A stretch of 64,000 nucleotides of DNA from Flavobacterium rivuli WB 3.3-2 = DSM 21788 (GCF_000378485.1 NZ_KB899968.1:62001-126000); one strand, 5' to 3'. Shown: positions 40,627 to 49,063, counted from the first letter of the stretch. Translations and numbers: made by a program. Notes: a model not told the origin generated them from the sequence alone.

Positions 40627-40950
40627 ATAATTATTGTAATATCTGCTACGGCAGGAATATTAGTTATTATAATTACCCGCCTGTATATTAACTTTTCACA
40701 TTTTCTTGAGTTTTAATACTCATCCCGCTGCCTTTTGAATTTATTTTTTTCAAATGGATGCCTTAACATTACGTTAATACGGGCTTTACAGTTACATAGC
40801 CTTAAAAATAAAGTTGTTAATTGCCCGGAATGCCGGAAATGCAATCTGCCTGTTTGCTTACCGGTATTCCATTTTTTTAAGTTTATAACCTTGGGCACAT
40901 TAACTATTAATGCTAAACTTATAGATGTTTATGCTTATATGTGTAGCTAA

Positions 40951-41034
40951 AAGTAAAGTACTGTGGTAACACAGTACCTGGTGTTTTTTAATTAGTTGGT
41001 AACAAAAAGCCTCCTGAGCAGAGGAGGCTTTTTA
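40951..41034 (+). ncRNA. Structured RNA element, copy 1 of a tandem pair
   Basis: Two hairpins joined by an unpaired linker. Hairpin A (40958-40977): GTACTGTG, loop GTAA, CACAGTAC. Linker 40979-41000 contains GGTGTTTTTTAATTAGTTGG. Hairpin B (41004-41033): AAAAAGCCTCCT, loop GAGCAG, AGGAGGCTTTTT. Copy 2 follows 104 bases later with the same loops and linker but compensatory stem changes. Possibly an independent ncRNA or a 3' regulatory element; whether it is a known Bacteroidota RNA class is unclear. Confidence 0.7.
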
Positions 41035-41053
41035 TCTAATTTGTACACTGGAT

Positions 41054-41140
41054 AGTAAAGGTATTGTGGCAACACAATGCCTTGGTGTTTTTTAATTAGT
41101 TGGTTTGAAAGGCCCCTTGAGCAGAAGGGGTCTTTCTGTT
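41054..41140 (+). ncRNA. Structured RNA element, copy 2 of a tandem pair
   Basis: Hairpin A (41060-41081): GGTATTGTG, loop GCAA, CACAATGCC. The linker is identical to copy 1 over 22 bases (41083-41104). Hairpin B (41107-41136): GAAAGGCCCCTT, loop GAGCAG, AAGGGGTCTTTC, followed by TGTTTTTAT, which could end transcription. Both stems contain a U-G or G-U pair that would be a mismatch on the other strand, so the plus strand is the likely RNA. Confidence 0.7.
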
Positions 41141-41172
41141 TTTATACCGCAAACAGCAATTTATGTTTGCCG

Positions 41173-43539
41173 CTATTTTACTGTAATTGTTTTTGTTTCA
41201 GATATTAGCTTGCCATCGGCACTAAATCCTTCTATAAATAGTTTAATATTTTTTTGACCTGTTTTAGGTATGTCAAATTTAAAGGCCCCATTTTCATCGG
41301 TCATAACATTAGGTATCCAGCTAATAACCCCAAAGTTTACAAAACCTTCATTTTGTGTAGACAGGTAGCCTACATTTTTAAACGGAAGTATTTTGCTGTA
41401 ACCGTTTTTAAGGATAATAGTTGGCGTTGTATTTTTATTTACAGGTTTTGCCCCTTTGTTAAGATATATCCTTATTACCCCAATATTGTTTCTTACAGAA
41501 GGTACAATGGCATGAGCGTTCATGTAAATTTCGTCAACCTCGCTCATTTGTATCTGGGCAAGCATGCTAAAATCAAGAGCCATTATATTATCTATATATA
41601 TAATGGGCGAGCTCCTGCCTCCATTTACAGATGTAACACCGCGGCCATAAATGGTTACGTTACCTACACTTTCATTAACATCAAAACCGCCATAAGTTTT
41701 TATAAAATTCAACAGGTTCTGGTACATGTTAGCCTGCATTTCAGATATTTTGTAGCCTCTCAGGTTGCCGTTACCCATAATGTTTGCATACTTAAGTTTC
41801 CTGGCTTCAATTTTAACCTCTTCAAGTTCTACGGTACCTTTTTCAACATTGGGGGCAGCGTTGTAGCTTGCCGTTCCGCTGGCAATAGTATTGTAACAGT
41901 AAGGCGTTGGCAAAAAATTCCTGGCAAACTTTTTATTGGCATTTAATAGCTGTGGAGCTAATGTAAGTTCTTTTGGCTTCTCACTCTTTTTCAACAAAGT
42001 AAAATTTACATAGGTAGAATCGGGCACTAAGAGATTGTTAAACGTAAAGTTGCCCTTCTCATCTACATCAGTAACTTCATCAATGCCGGATGTTAAAGAG
42101 TATAGCCTAACCTTTGCAAACTGCGTTGGGCCAGCCAGTTTGGGTACAGCTCCTTTAAGTACAAGCCCCATATCAAACGTATAGGTGCTTTTTGGTGGGT
42201 TCTTTACTATATTATGCCAGCTGTATTTGCTTTTTTGAGATAATAAAAATAAATCTAACTCATAACTCTTTGCCTTTGTAAGTGTAGTAAAATAATATTT
42301 GCCGGATGCTTTTTTATAAGTGTCTATATAGGGCAACAGGAGGAATGAGCTGTAAATATCATTTGTAGTATCATAGCTGCGGGTATCTTCCGGAAGTATA
42401 GATATGCTAAGGTTCATATTAGCATAATTTACTTTGCCCTGATAAGCCAGTGTCTCTATGGTTTGCCCGGTTTCATTAAACGTAGTTGATAATGTAGCTG
42501 TAGGATACCTGTAAATTAACCTTTCTGCAAGCGGGTTAAGATCGCCGTCTAAAACCCGTATCGTATTCATACCTTCAGGGATATCGGCATTGTTAATAGT
42601 TAACTTAGATACCAGGCTGCTGTTAAAGCTAACTTCATAGATTGTAGCATCTTCATCTTTATGGATTACTACATACAGGGGTTTACCACCAAAGGAATTA
42701 AAGGTAACCTTGTTGGTGCTTAGGGTAATGATTGTTTTATCGGGTGCAGAAAAATCGTTAACTTCTAATGCTACCCCTTTTATTTGTGGTACAGGAAAAG
42801 CCTGCTCATGCTTTATACCATCTATATTTACAATAGCTTTGTAACCAGTACCTGTATTTGCCGGTAATGTTATACGGCCGTATCCCAGTTTATTTATTTG
42901 TATGGTTTGTACAGGCTTGCCGTTGGCATCTGTTATATCTACAGATTTTACAGTTGTGGCATTATGGTTACAATCTGAAACGCTGATGCCTAAAATATTT
43001 GCGGTTTCGCTAAGCATTGTACCTCCTTCCGGGTTGATTTCGATATTAATTTTAGAAGGGTCTGGGCCCGCAAATACATTGCCGTTACCTTTAGTAGTAT
43101 TTATTATTGTAATTTCATTAATTGCAGATTCGTCTTCAATAAAATTATTCATCCAGTTGGTGTAAAACTGCAGGTAATATTTTCCGGACCTGAAGCTGCT
43201 GTTTAATTTAAAGTTGCCGGTAAAGCTGCCTATATTTGCGTAAATTAACTGGGTATCTACAATTTTGCCGGTATCGTCTATAAGATTTGCAAAAACATTA
43301 ATGGTAGTAAAAAAAGGCAGGTTTTTTTTACGGTGAAATACATATCCTTTAAACCATATTTGCTCGTTTGCCATGTAAATGCTTTTGTTGCTTTGTACAT
43401 GTATGTTTTCCCTGTCCAGAAAAAAATAGTCTGTAAGTACTTTGGCTATGGTTTCTTTTTTTGTGTCCTGTGCGTTGGTGTTTAAACAGTTAAAGGTGAG
43501 TAAGAGAGGGCAAAGAAAGGCAAGAATAATCCGTTTCAT
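41173..43539 (-). CDS. Large exported MG2-like / TonB-plug protein of unknown function
   Basis: A 788-residue protein with signal MKRIILAFLCPLLLTFNCLN. The N-terminal region carries a macroglobulin-like (MG2) strand pattern: VQSNKSIYMANEQIWFKGYV, then GKYYLQFYTNW. A carboxypeptidase-like beta-sandwich lies in the middle. A plug-like segment (RKLKYANIMGNGNLRGYK to SSPIIYIDNIMALDFSML, about 600-690) resembles the TonB receptor plug but no barrel follows. Such proteins are common in Flavobacteriia; they may bridge receptors and exported ligands, which is speculative. Isolated from its neighbours on both sides. Confidence 0.72.
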   Translation of the reverse strand: MKRIILAFLCPLLLTFNCLNTNAQDTKKETIAKVLTDYFFLDRENIHVQSNKSIYMANEQIWFKGYVFHRKKNLPFFTTINVFANLIDDTGKIVDTQLIYANIGSFTGNFKLNSSFRSGKYYLQFYTNWMNNFIEDESAINEITIINTTKGNGNVFAGPDPSKINIEINPEGGTMLSETANILGISVSDCNHNATTVKSVDITDANGKPVQTIQINKLGYGRITLPANTGTGYKAIVNIDGIKHEQAFPVPQIKGVALEVNDFSAPDKTIITLSTNKVTFNSFGGKPLYVVIHKDEDATIYEVSFNSSLVSKLTINNADIPEGMNTIRVLDGDLNPLAERLIYRYPTATLSTTFNETGQTIETLAYQGKVNYANMNLSISILPEDTRSYDTTNDIYSSFLLLPYIDTYKKASGKYYFTTLTKAKSYELDLFLLSQKSKYSWHNIVKNPPKSTYTFDMGLVLKGAVPKLAGPTQFAKVRLYSLTSGIDEVTDVDEKGNFTFNNLLVPDSTYVNFTLLKKSEKPKELTLAPQLLNANKKFARNFLPTPYCYNTIASGTASYNAAPNVEKGTVELEEVKIEARKLKYANIMGNGNLRGYKISEMQANMYQNLLNFIKTYGGFDVNESVGNVTIYGRGVTSVNGGRSSPIIYIDNIMALDFSMLAQIQMSEVDEIYMNAHAIVPSVRNNIGVIRIYLNKGAKPVNKNTTPTIILKNGYSKILPFKNVGYLSTQNEGFVNFGVISWIPNVMTDENGAFKFDIPKTGQKNIKLFIEGFSADGKLISETKTITVK

Positions 43540-43874
43540 TGTAAGGTGGTGGTTTTTTTATTGATTGGTTATGTGTGCTTATAGTAATAATGCTAAAATA
43601 TATTTTTTAGTATAATAAAAGAGGTAAACTGATTATAAATTTCGCATTCATCACCCTTAAATAATCAAATGTATCTTGGCATATCTGCATTAATTTTGAG
43701 ATTGATATACTTATTTACGATTATTACCACATATTAATAGCTATCATTAACAAACAAGCGATTGATTATAGAGGGAACTCTATTCAGCAATCGACTGTCT
43801 TTATAAATCGTTAAAATATATGAATCCAGGGCGGGTGGCCTATGGCATTGTGGAATATTTAACGATTATTAAGT
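43540..43874. other. Gene-free stretch between the MG2 gene and oxyR
   Basis: About 335 bases with no credible gene. It contains two hairpins: CGATTG...ATAGAG, loop GGAA, CTCTAT...CAATCG (43759-43793), and AATCGTTAAAATAT paired with ATATTTAACGATT (43806-43867). The second begins in the 3' flank of oxyR. Otherwise nothing recognised. Confidence 0.6.
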
Positions 43875-44825
43875 TTATTTAGCCCTGTTCAACGGGCTGC
43901 TTATCGCCACATTCTGGAATGCTATGGCACCACGTACCACACCAGATATTGTACTGCGCAATGCCTCTATAATATGCAGCTTTAATTCTTTTTTAGAATA
44001 GATAAGGCTTACTTCGCGCGACGGTTTAGGCTCTTTAAACTGGCGCAGCTTGGCCTTACTTTTTTCGTTCATATCCAGCGTATGCAGATAGGGCAGCAAT
44101 GTCATGCCCAGGCCTTCATCTACAAGGCGCACCATAGTTTCAAAACTACCGCTCTCTATCTGGAAATGATTGCCGGAAGGTAATGATGCTGCCCTGCAAA
44201 TATTAAGCACATTGTTCCTAAAGCAATGCCCGTCCTGTAGCAACAGTATATTATTGAGATTCGCCTCAAGATCTTCCACGTCAAATTCCTTCTTTTGATA
44301 GGCAGCATTATTCTCTGGTACGTAAGCTACAAAGGGCTCATAATACAGCACTATTTCTTTAATGGTTTCTTCGTCCAACGGCGTAGCGGCAATGGCGGCA
44401 TCGAGCTGGCCATTCTTTATCATTTTAATAAGTTCCTCTGTAGGCCGTTCCTCTATAATAAGGTTAACCTTTGGGTATCTGTTTATAAAATTTGCCATAA
44501 ACATAGGCAGCAGTGTGGGCATAACCGTAGGAATAATCCCAACCCTGAAATCGCCTCCTATAAAACCCTTTTGCTGGTCTACAATATCTTTAATACGCCC
44601 ACTTTCGTTAACTATATTCTTCGCCTGAGTAACTATTTTAAGGCCTACATCGGTAAGTTGTATGGGTTTTTTGCCACGGTCAAAAATTTGTACATCAAGT
44701 TCTTCTTCAAGCTTTTGTATTTGCATGCTAAGGGTAGGCTGGGTTACAAAGCATTTTTCGGCGGCAAGCGTAAAGTTTTTATGCTCTGCTACAGCTAATA
44801 CATAATGTAGTTGGGTAATGGTCAT
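43875..44825 (-). CDS. oxyR: Hydrogen-peroxide regulator OxyR (LysR family)
   Basis: A 316-residue LysR-type regulator. The N-terminal HTH (1-60, HYVLAVAEHKNFTLAAEKCF, TQPTLSMQIQKLEEEL) is followed by the substrate/redox domain. Two cysteines, Cys201 in QDGHCFRNN and Cys210 in LNICRAA, are nine residues apart, exactly like the redox pair Cys199/Cys208 of E. coli OxyR. It should activate peroxide-defence genes when oxidised. It is divergent from dps, a classic OxyR target, across a 117-base region. Confidence 0.9.
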   Translation of the reverse strand: MTITQLHYVLAVAEHKNFTLAAEKCFVTQPTLSMQIQKLEEELDVQIFDRGKKPIQLTDVGLKIVTQAKNIVNESGRIKDIVDQQKGFIGGDFRVGIIPTVMPTLLPMFMANFINRYPKVNLIIEERPTEELIKMIKNGQLDAAIAATPLDEETIKEIVLYYEPFVAYVPENNAAYQKKEFDVEDLEANLNNILLLQDGHCFRNNVLNICRAASLPSGNHFQIESGSFETMVRLVDEGLGMTLLPYLHTLDMNEKSKAKLRQFKEPKPSREVSLIYSKKELKLHIIEALRSTISGVVRGAIAFQNVAISSPLNRAK

Positions 44826-44855
44826 CTATATAGATTTTTATGATAAAATTATAAA

Positions 44856-44887
44856 AACCATTGATATTACCTATAATTTTAATGGTT
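44856..44887. promoter_or_regulatory. Inverted repeat in the oxyR-dps regulatory region
   Basis: AACCATT and AATGGTT, 18 bases apart, lie in the divergent region between oxyR and dps and flank ATAG/CTAT-like sequence (TACCTATAAT). A candidate OxyR site, in the place where one is expected. Confidence 0.4.
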
Positions 44888-44942
44888 ATTTTTACTTAAA
44901 TTTAATCACGAAAACACTTACAACAACTAATATATAAGCCTT

Positions 44943-45440
44943 ATGAAATCTAAAGAAAAAGACACCTTAAACATACTGGGATTACCTGTACAGGAAAGCG
45001 AAGTTATAGCGGCAGAGCTTAATATTTTACTTTCTAACTTTCAGGTATATTACCAAAACCTGCGTGGCATTCACTGGAACATCCGCGGAAAACGTTTCTT
45101 TCAGCTGCATGTAAAATTTGAAGAGCTATATAATGATGCCCAGGCAAAAATAGACCTCGTTGCAGAGAGAGTTTTAACATTGGGAGGCACGCCCTTACAT
45201 ACATTTGAAGATTATATTGCCAACAACAAACTCGCTGTGGGCAAGAACGTATCTAAAGATACAGAGGCGGTGCATCTTGTAATGGCATCTTTAGCTGATT
45301 TGTTGCAAATTGAAAGGGTGATACTGGATGAAACTGCAAAAATAGGCGATGAAGGTACTAACAGTATGATGAGCGACTTTATTGCCGAGCAGGAAAAAAC
45401 TATATGGATGATGAAAGCCTGGAGCGAAGAAGAAATATAA
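44943..45440 (+). CDS. dps: Dps, DNA-binding ferritin-like stress protein
   Basis: A 165-residue Dps subunit. The ferroxidase ligands lie in RGIHWNIRGKRFFQLHVKFE (His and the later His) and LYNDAQAKIDLVAERVLTLG (Asp and Glu), the Dps signature. The dodecamer stores iron and shields DNA from peroxide. The N-terminal tail is short (MKSKEKDTLNILGL). It is expressed divergently from OxyR, its expected regulator. Confidence 0.95.
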   Translation: MKSKEKDTLNILGLPVQESEVIAAELNILLSNFQVYYQNLRGIHWNIRGKRFFQLHVKFEELYNDAQAKIDLVAERVLTLGGTPLHTFEDYIANNKLAVGKNVSKDTEAVHLVMASLADLLQIERVILDETAKIGDEGTNSMMSDFIAEQEKTIWMMKAWSEEEI

Positions 45441-45535
45441 GATAACCATTTTTGTTACTTTAATATTTTTCTGCTAAATTCGCATGTAGGGCAAGTCCTA
45501 TATTAAAACCTGCAACTACTTACAAAATTAATATT

Positions 45536-46183
45536 ATGGCACAGGACGATTTTTATAAAAAGATATTAGATAACAATAAAACATGGTCTGAGACCAAACT
45601 GGCTGAAGATCCTGATTATTTTAAAACGCTTGCGAGTGTACAAAAACCACCATTGTTATGGATAGGCTGCAGCGACAGCCGTGTACCAGCAAACGAAGTT
45701 ATAGGCGCGGTGCCCGGAGAGGTATTTGTACACCGTAACATTGCAAACATGGTTGTGCATAGCGATATGAACATGCTAAGCGTGCTCGACTATGCTGTAA
45801 ACGTACTTAAGGTTAAGCACGTTATTGTTTGTGGTCATTATGGCTGTGGCGGTGTTAAAGCTGCTATGGGCAACGATAGTATAGGTATTATAGATAACTG
45901 GATTCGCCACATAAAAGATACCTATAGATTAAACCATCAGTACCTCGACTCTATTATGGATGAAAAACAGCGTTTTGATGCCTTTGTAGAACTTAATGTT
46001 AAGGAACAGGTTACAGATCTTGCCAAGACATCTATAGTGCAAAACGCATGGGACAGAGGCCAGGAACTGGTGCTGCACGGATGGGTATATGGCCTTGAAA
46101 CGGGTATAGTAAAAGACCTTGGCGTAAACTTTTCTAATAACCATGAACTATCTAAAGTAGACCGCCTTAATTTTTTAATATAA
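45536..46183 (+). CDS. can: Beta-class carbonic anhydrase
   Basis: A 215-residue beta carbonic anhydrase interconverting CO2 and bicarbonate in the cytoplasm. Zinc ligands and active site are complete: IGCSDSRVPANE (Cys, Asp, Arg), then CGHYGCGGVKAA (His and Cys). Other blocks (VFVHRNIANMVVHSDMN, VLHGWVYGLETG) fit the plant/bacterial subclass. No signal peptide. Single gene ended by the terminator at 46204. Confidence 0.95.
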   Translation: MAQDDFYKKILDNNKTWSETKLAEDPDYFKTLASVQKPPLLWIGCSDSRVPANEVIGAVPGEVFVHRNIANMVVHSDMNMLSVLDYAVNVLKVKHVIVCGHYGCGGVKAAMGNDSIGIIDNWIRHIKDTYRLNHQYLDSIMDEKQRFDAFVELNVKEQVTDLAKTSIVQNAWDRGQELVLHGWVYGLETGIVKDLGVNFSNNHELSKVDRLNFLI

Positions 46184-46203
46184 CAATTTACAATTTATAC
46201 ATG

Positions 46204-46238
46204 ACCCTCTTTGCCTTGTGGCATTGAGGGTTTTTTTT
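46204..46238 (+). terminator. Terminator of the carbonic anhydrase gene
   Basis: ACCCTC paired with GAGGGT, with an inner TTGCC/GGCA stem, followed by TTTTTTTT. It touches the stop of the converging gene at 46237. Confidence 0.85.
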
Positions 46239-46728
46239 ATTGCAATGCCTTCAACGTCTTTTTAGTAAACGCTGCCACAATAAGCGTAGTAACAACACCC
46301 ATTATTGGTGCGCCAATAAGCCCTTGTATAATATAGCTTTTCAGGTTAAAATAGGCTTTGGCATCGGGTAAGGTTGAGAATTTTTTGCTCACAGCATAGC
46401 TTATGGCATTCTCAAAAAAATGTGGAGTAATATAGGTTGAGGTTATGTACTGAGATAGCGGACTAAGCACGGTTACTATTGCGGTTATAATTAGTCCGGT
46501 TTTTATACCCTGCCCATACGTCATGGTGCCGCCATAATATTTTTTGCGGGCATTTAGTAATGCAAAAACATAAATTAAAATGGCAGGTATGGCAATAAGG
46601 TTGGTATAAATAGGGTGTTTATCTATATGGATATCATGAAGTCCGGCCTGTTTTTCGGCAAACATCCATGCAAAGGTCATTACTGTAAATACAAGAGCCC
46701 ATTTAATTTCTATTGTAATACGTTTCAT
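46237..46728 (-). CDS. DUF4199 membrane protein
   Basis: A 163-residue protein with about four membrane helices: WALVFTVMTFAWMFAEK, NLIAIPAILIYVFALLNARK, IKTGLIITAIVTVLSPLSQY and a final QGLIGAPIMGVVTTLIVAAF. The pattern and the MTYGQGIKTG motif between helices two and three match DUF4199, common in Bacteroidota with unknown function. Its -7 box (TATATTTG on the minus strand) is at 46751-46758. Confidence 0.85.
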   Translation of the reverse strand: MKRITIEIKWALVFTVMTFAWMFAEKQAGLHDIHIDKHPIYTNLIAIPAILIYVFALLNARKKYYGGTMTYGQGIKTGLIITAIVTVLSPLSQYITSTYITPHFFENAISYAVSKKFSTLPDAKAYFNLKSYIIQGLIGAPIMGVVTTLIVAAFTKKTLKALQ

Positions 46729-46750
46729 GCAGTGGTATTTTATGGTTTAC

Positions 46751-46758
46751 CAAATATA
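46751..46758 (-). promoter_or_regulatory. -7 box of the DUF4199 gene
   Basis: On the minus strand TATATTTG, TAnnTTTG match, 22 bases before the start. Confidence 0.45.
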
Positions 46759-46780
46759 GCAATTTGTAGTGTTATACCAG

Positions 46781-47986
46781 TCAGTCCAAATCCCTTTCTA
46801 AATTCTCATTTAATACACTCGGCAATAGCTGCGGGATGAATTTAATAAGTAATGGCAACAGCAGGCTACCGCCCGGCAATAAAAATATGGTAAGAGAGGG
46901 CACGGTTTTACAAATTTCGAGCAACTGCTTTTTTACCTTTTTCTTTTCCTTGTCGTTAAGGTTACGGTGGGTAGAGTGGGTAAGCAGCAGTACGAGTTCG
47001 CCATTGTTGCTAAGCTCTTTAACCAACCTGTTTTTATTTCGGATTATAAGCTGTTTAACACTTTGCGATGCATGGTCGTAAAAATGCTTAACAGGGTTAC
47101 TGTATTTAAAATATGGGATGTCTTTTTTATTGATGCGTAAAAAAACATCGTAAGATGCCATGCTTTCGGCGGCGGCTTCATCAGTTAAACCCAGGTTTTC
47201 AGATAGGCGGAACAAAAAATCAATCTCCGTTTGCTGCGCCATACCGTCACTCCAAATTGCCATAGATGCCATGTCGAGCAGGTAATTTCTCTCGGACTTC
47301 GACTCAAAATAATCATAGCTTCTATCCAGTTTCCCTTCGGCATTAATCTCAGAAATTTTGGTGTAGCGTACAGATGCTTCAAAAAGTTTTATCAGCAAAT
47401 CATCATAATCCGTTTTATGCTCTTTACTGTTCAAGGCATTTGCACCGATGCCCAACACGGTTTCTTCGAGTTTTTTAAGGTATTTTTGCGGTCGTTCCCT
47501 GTTTAGCAAATACTGTCGAAAAGCCAGCACATCCATAAACAGTAAAGCGTTGGTAAGTATGTGGCTAAAGCTTCGGCTAAAAATATTTTCGTTGGTTTTA
47601 ATGCGGCCGTCCAGTATATTTTCGAGCTCATGGCTTGGACCGGATGATGGTAACACCCTGTTTAAAATACCAAAACCACCAGGCTCCATTTCTTTATAAA
47701 AGGCAGTTGCTTTAGCAATAAAATCGGTAATATCTTCAGTTTGGTTAATAAGCCTGTACACATCATATAGTGTGTTAAGCAGTGCGGCTTTAGTAACCTC
47801 TTCGGTATTCCAGCCTTTAGTTTCGCGGGCATCAATATTATTAAAAGAAAGCACGTGACCATATATAAAACCTGTGTCCCGTATTGCCCGGTAAAGAGCA
47901 TGGGAATTTTCATACACAGACAGCCTGTTTTTAAGCTGCCCAAAAAATTTATCTATCCATCCGCTGGCAGAAGGGTTAATCATCAT
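46781..47986 (-). CDS. LETM1-related biofilm-associated protein
   Basis: About 401 residues from the ATG at 47986 (MMINPSASGWIDKFFGQLKN). A TTG further upstream overlaps a -7 promoter box and is rejected. The N-terminal 330 residues are helical and resemble no domain I know. The C-terminal 60 residues, KKQLLEICKTVPSLTIFLLP followed by GGSLLLPLLIKFIPQLLPSV, match the short LETM1-like motif that gives the family its name. A link to biofilm formation is known only for the family and is not visible here. Confidence 0.78.
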   Translation of the reverse strand: MMINPSASGWIDKFFGQLKNRLSVYENSHALYRAIRDTGFIYGHVLSFNNIDARETKGWNTEEVTKAALLNTLYDVYRLINQTEDITDFIAKATAFYKEMEPGGFGILNRVLPSSGPSHELENILDGRIKTNENIFSRSFSHILTNALLFMDVLAFRQYLLNRERPQKYLKKLEETVLGIGANALNSKEHKTDYDDLLIKLFEASVRYTKISEINAEGKLDRSYDYFESKSERNYLLDMASMAIWSDGMAQQTEIDFLFRLSENLGLTDEAAAESMASYDVFLRINKKDIPYFKYSNPVKHFYDHASQSVKQLIIRNKNRLVKELSNNGELVLLLTHSTHRNLNDKEKKKVKKQLLEICKTVPSLTIFLLPGGSLLLPLLIKFIPQLLPSVLNENLERDLD

Positions 47987-48001
47987 CAGGTTATTATGCT
48001 G

Positions 48002-48009
48002 CAAAGCTA
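48002..48009 (-). promoter_or_regulatory. -7 box of the LETM1-related gene
   Basis: On the minus strand TAGCTTTG, TAnnTTTG match, 16 bases upstream of the ATG at 47986. It supports that start over the TTG at 48004. Confidence 0.5.
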
Positions 48010-48041
48010 TGCAAATTTAGGCTGGTAATTCTTATTAATAG

Positions 48042-48147
48042 TAGCAAAGTAGCAAAGTTTCAAAGTAGTAAAAAAGCAAAACAGCAAAGTTAACAGATGC
48101 ACTCTGTAACTCTGCAACTTTGCTGCTTTGAAACTTTGCCTCCTGCT
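48042..48147. repeat. Nested inverted repeat, GCAAAGTT type
   Basis: Outer arms contain GCAAAGTTTCAAAG and CTTTGAAACTTTGC (perfect 14 bases); inner arms contain CAGCAAAGTT and AACTTTGCTG. It is built from the same GCAAAGTT units as the inverted repeat at 35153-35256. It lies between the divergent LETM1-related and DUF4142 genes. Confidence 0.7.
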
Positions 48148-48254
48148 AAAACACATTTAATATTTCCCTAACACTTATTGTGATAACGCTAACAGCAGGG
48201 CATGTATTTATATTCTAATTTCGTAGAGAACAAATAATTACAAACAACCTGATC

Positions 48255-48857
48255 ATGAAAAAGTCCTCATTATTTAGTAAAGCGATTTTAGGAGCAGCAG
48301 TAGTAACCATGTCTTTTGGTATGGGATCATGCAAAAACGAGCCTAAGGCCGAAGACCCGAAAGAAGTTGCAGAAGATGCAAACGAACAAAATCTTGATAC
48401 GGAAGCTACCGACAGTTTAGAAGATGATTCTCAATATCTTGTAGATGCTGCCGAAGTAGACCTGAAAGAAATAGAACTTGGCAAACTTGCTGAGACAAAA
48501 AGTACTAATGCAGATATTAAGGCATTAGCAAAAATGATGATAGATGCACATACTAAAGCATCTGCTGCAACTAAAGATCTTGCTGCTAAAAAAGGTATTA
48601 CACTTCCTGCTGCCTTAACTGATAAAGGCGAAGATGCACGTAAAGACCTTAACGATAAAACCGGTGCCGACTTTGATAAAGCGTATGCTAAAGCAATGGT
48701 AGACGGGCATGAAAAAACAATTAAGGAAATAGAAAAAGCATCAGAAAAGGCTAAAGACCCGGATGTAAGAACATGGGCTGCACAAATGCTGCCTGAACTA
48801 AGAAAACATCTTGAGCATTCTAAAATGGCTAAAGATAAAGTAGACGCGGTTAAATAA
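48255..48857 (+). CDS. DUF4142 lipoprotein
   Basis: A 200-residue lipoprotein, signal MKKSSLFSKAILGAAVVTMS with lipobox ending GSC (Cys27), then an acidic linker. Residues 60-200 form the all-helical DUF4142 domain: YLVDAAEVDLKEIELGKLAE, LAKMMIDAHTKASAAT and VDGHEKTIKEIEKASEKAKD, ending in LPELRKHLEHS. The two His/Asp-containing helices resemble ferritin-like bundles. Role unknown, though the family is often stress-induced. A tiny membrane-protein gene follows after 17 bases. Confidence 0.85.
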   Translation: MKKSSLFSKAILGAAVVTMSFGMGSCKNEPKAEDPKEVAEDANEQNLDTEATDSLEDDSQYLVDAAEVDLKEIELGKLAETKSTNADIKALAKMMIDAHTKASAATKDLAAKKGITLPAALTDKGEDARKDLNDKTGADFDKAYAKAMVDGHEKTIKEIEKASEKAKDPDVRTWAAQMLPELRKHLEHSKMAKDKVDAVK

Positions 48858-48874
48858 CCGTAATAAATAATACT

Positions 48875-49039
48875 ATGAAAAATATACTGTATATAATTGC
48901 CTTAATACTGGTAGTAATATGGGCTTTGGGCAGCTTTGCTTATCATGTAACCAGTGCTGTCATTCACCTGCTGCTCGTAGTTGCAGTTATCATGATTTTA
49001 CTCAACCTATTGCGTGGCAACAGGAAGCGCATAGACTAA
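48875..49039 (+). CDS. Small membrane protein, lmo0937 family
   Basis: A 54-residue protein, MKNILYIIALILVVIWALGS, then a second hydrophobic helix (VIHLLLVVAVIMILLNLL) and a basic end RGNRKRID. The order helix, short HVTSAVIH turn, helix, basic tail matches lmo0937-type (DUF5670) membrane proteins, which have a conserved IHLLLVIAVI core. Follows the DUF4142 gene by 17 bases and is probably co-transcribed; both families are typical of general stress regulons. A terminator follows. Confidence 0.8.
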   Translation: MKNILYIIALILVVIWALGSFAYHVTSAVIHLLLVVAVIMILLNLLRGNRKRID

Positions 49040-49063
49040 GAGGAAACTTAGGCAATTACATCG

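Larger units (their letters stand above)
40627..41172. other. Gene-free stretch with tandem structured RNA
   Basis: About 546 bases. The right part holds two copies of a structured RNA element (40951-41140). The left part, 40627-40950, is AT-rich with no credible gene and only a poor promoter-like TAACCTTG at 40886-40893. Confidence 0.6.

Noticed and set aside
40735..40950. 71-codon open frame in the region before the tandem RNA
   Set aside because: No family features, a composition unlike neighbouring genes and no promoter or partner. The frame looks like chance in AT-rich DNA.
40951..41140. CRISPR-like repeat pair
   Set aside because: Only two repeat units, the repeats form long internal hairpins, there is no array of unique spacers, and no cas gene is nearby.
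44295..44798. 167-codon frame opposite oxyR
   Set aside because: It lies wholly inside oxyR on the other strand. The oxyR frame has a complete family match, so this is a shadow.
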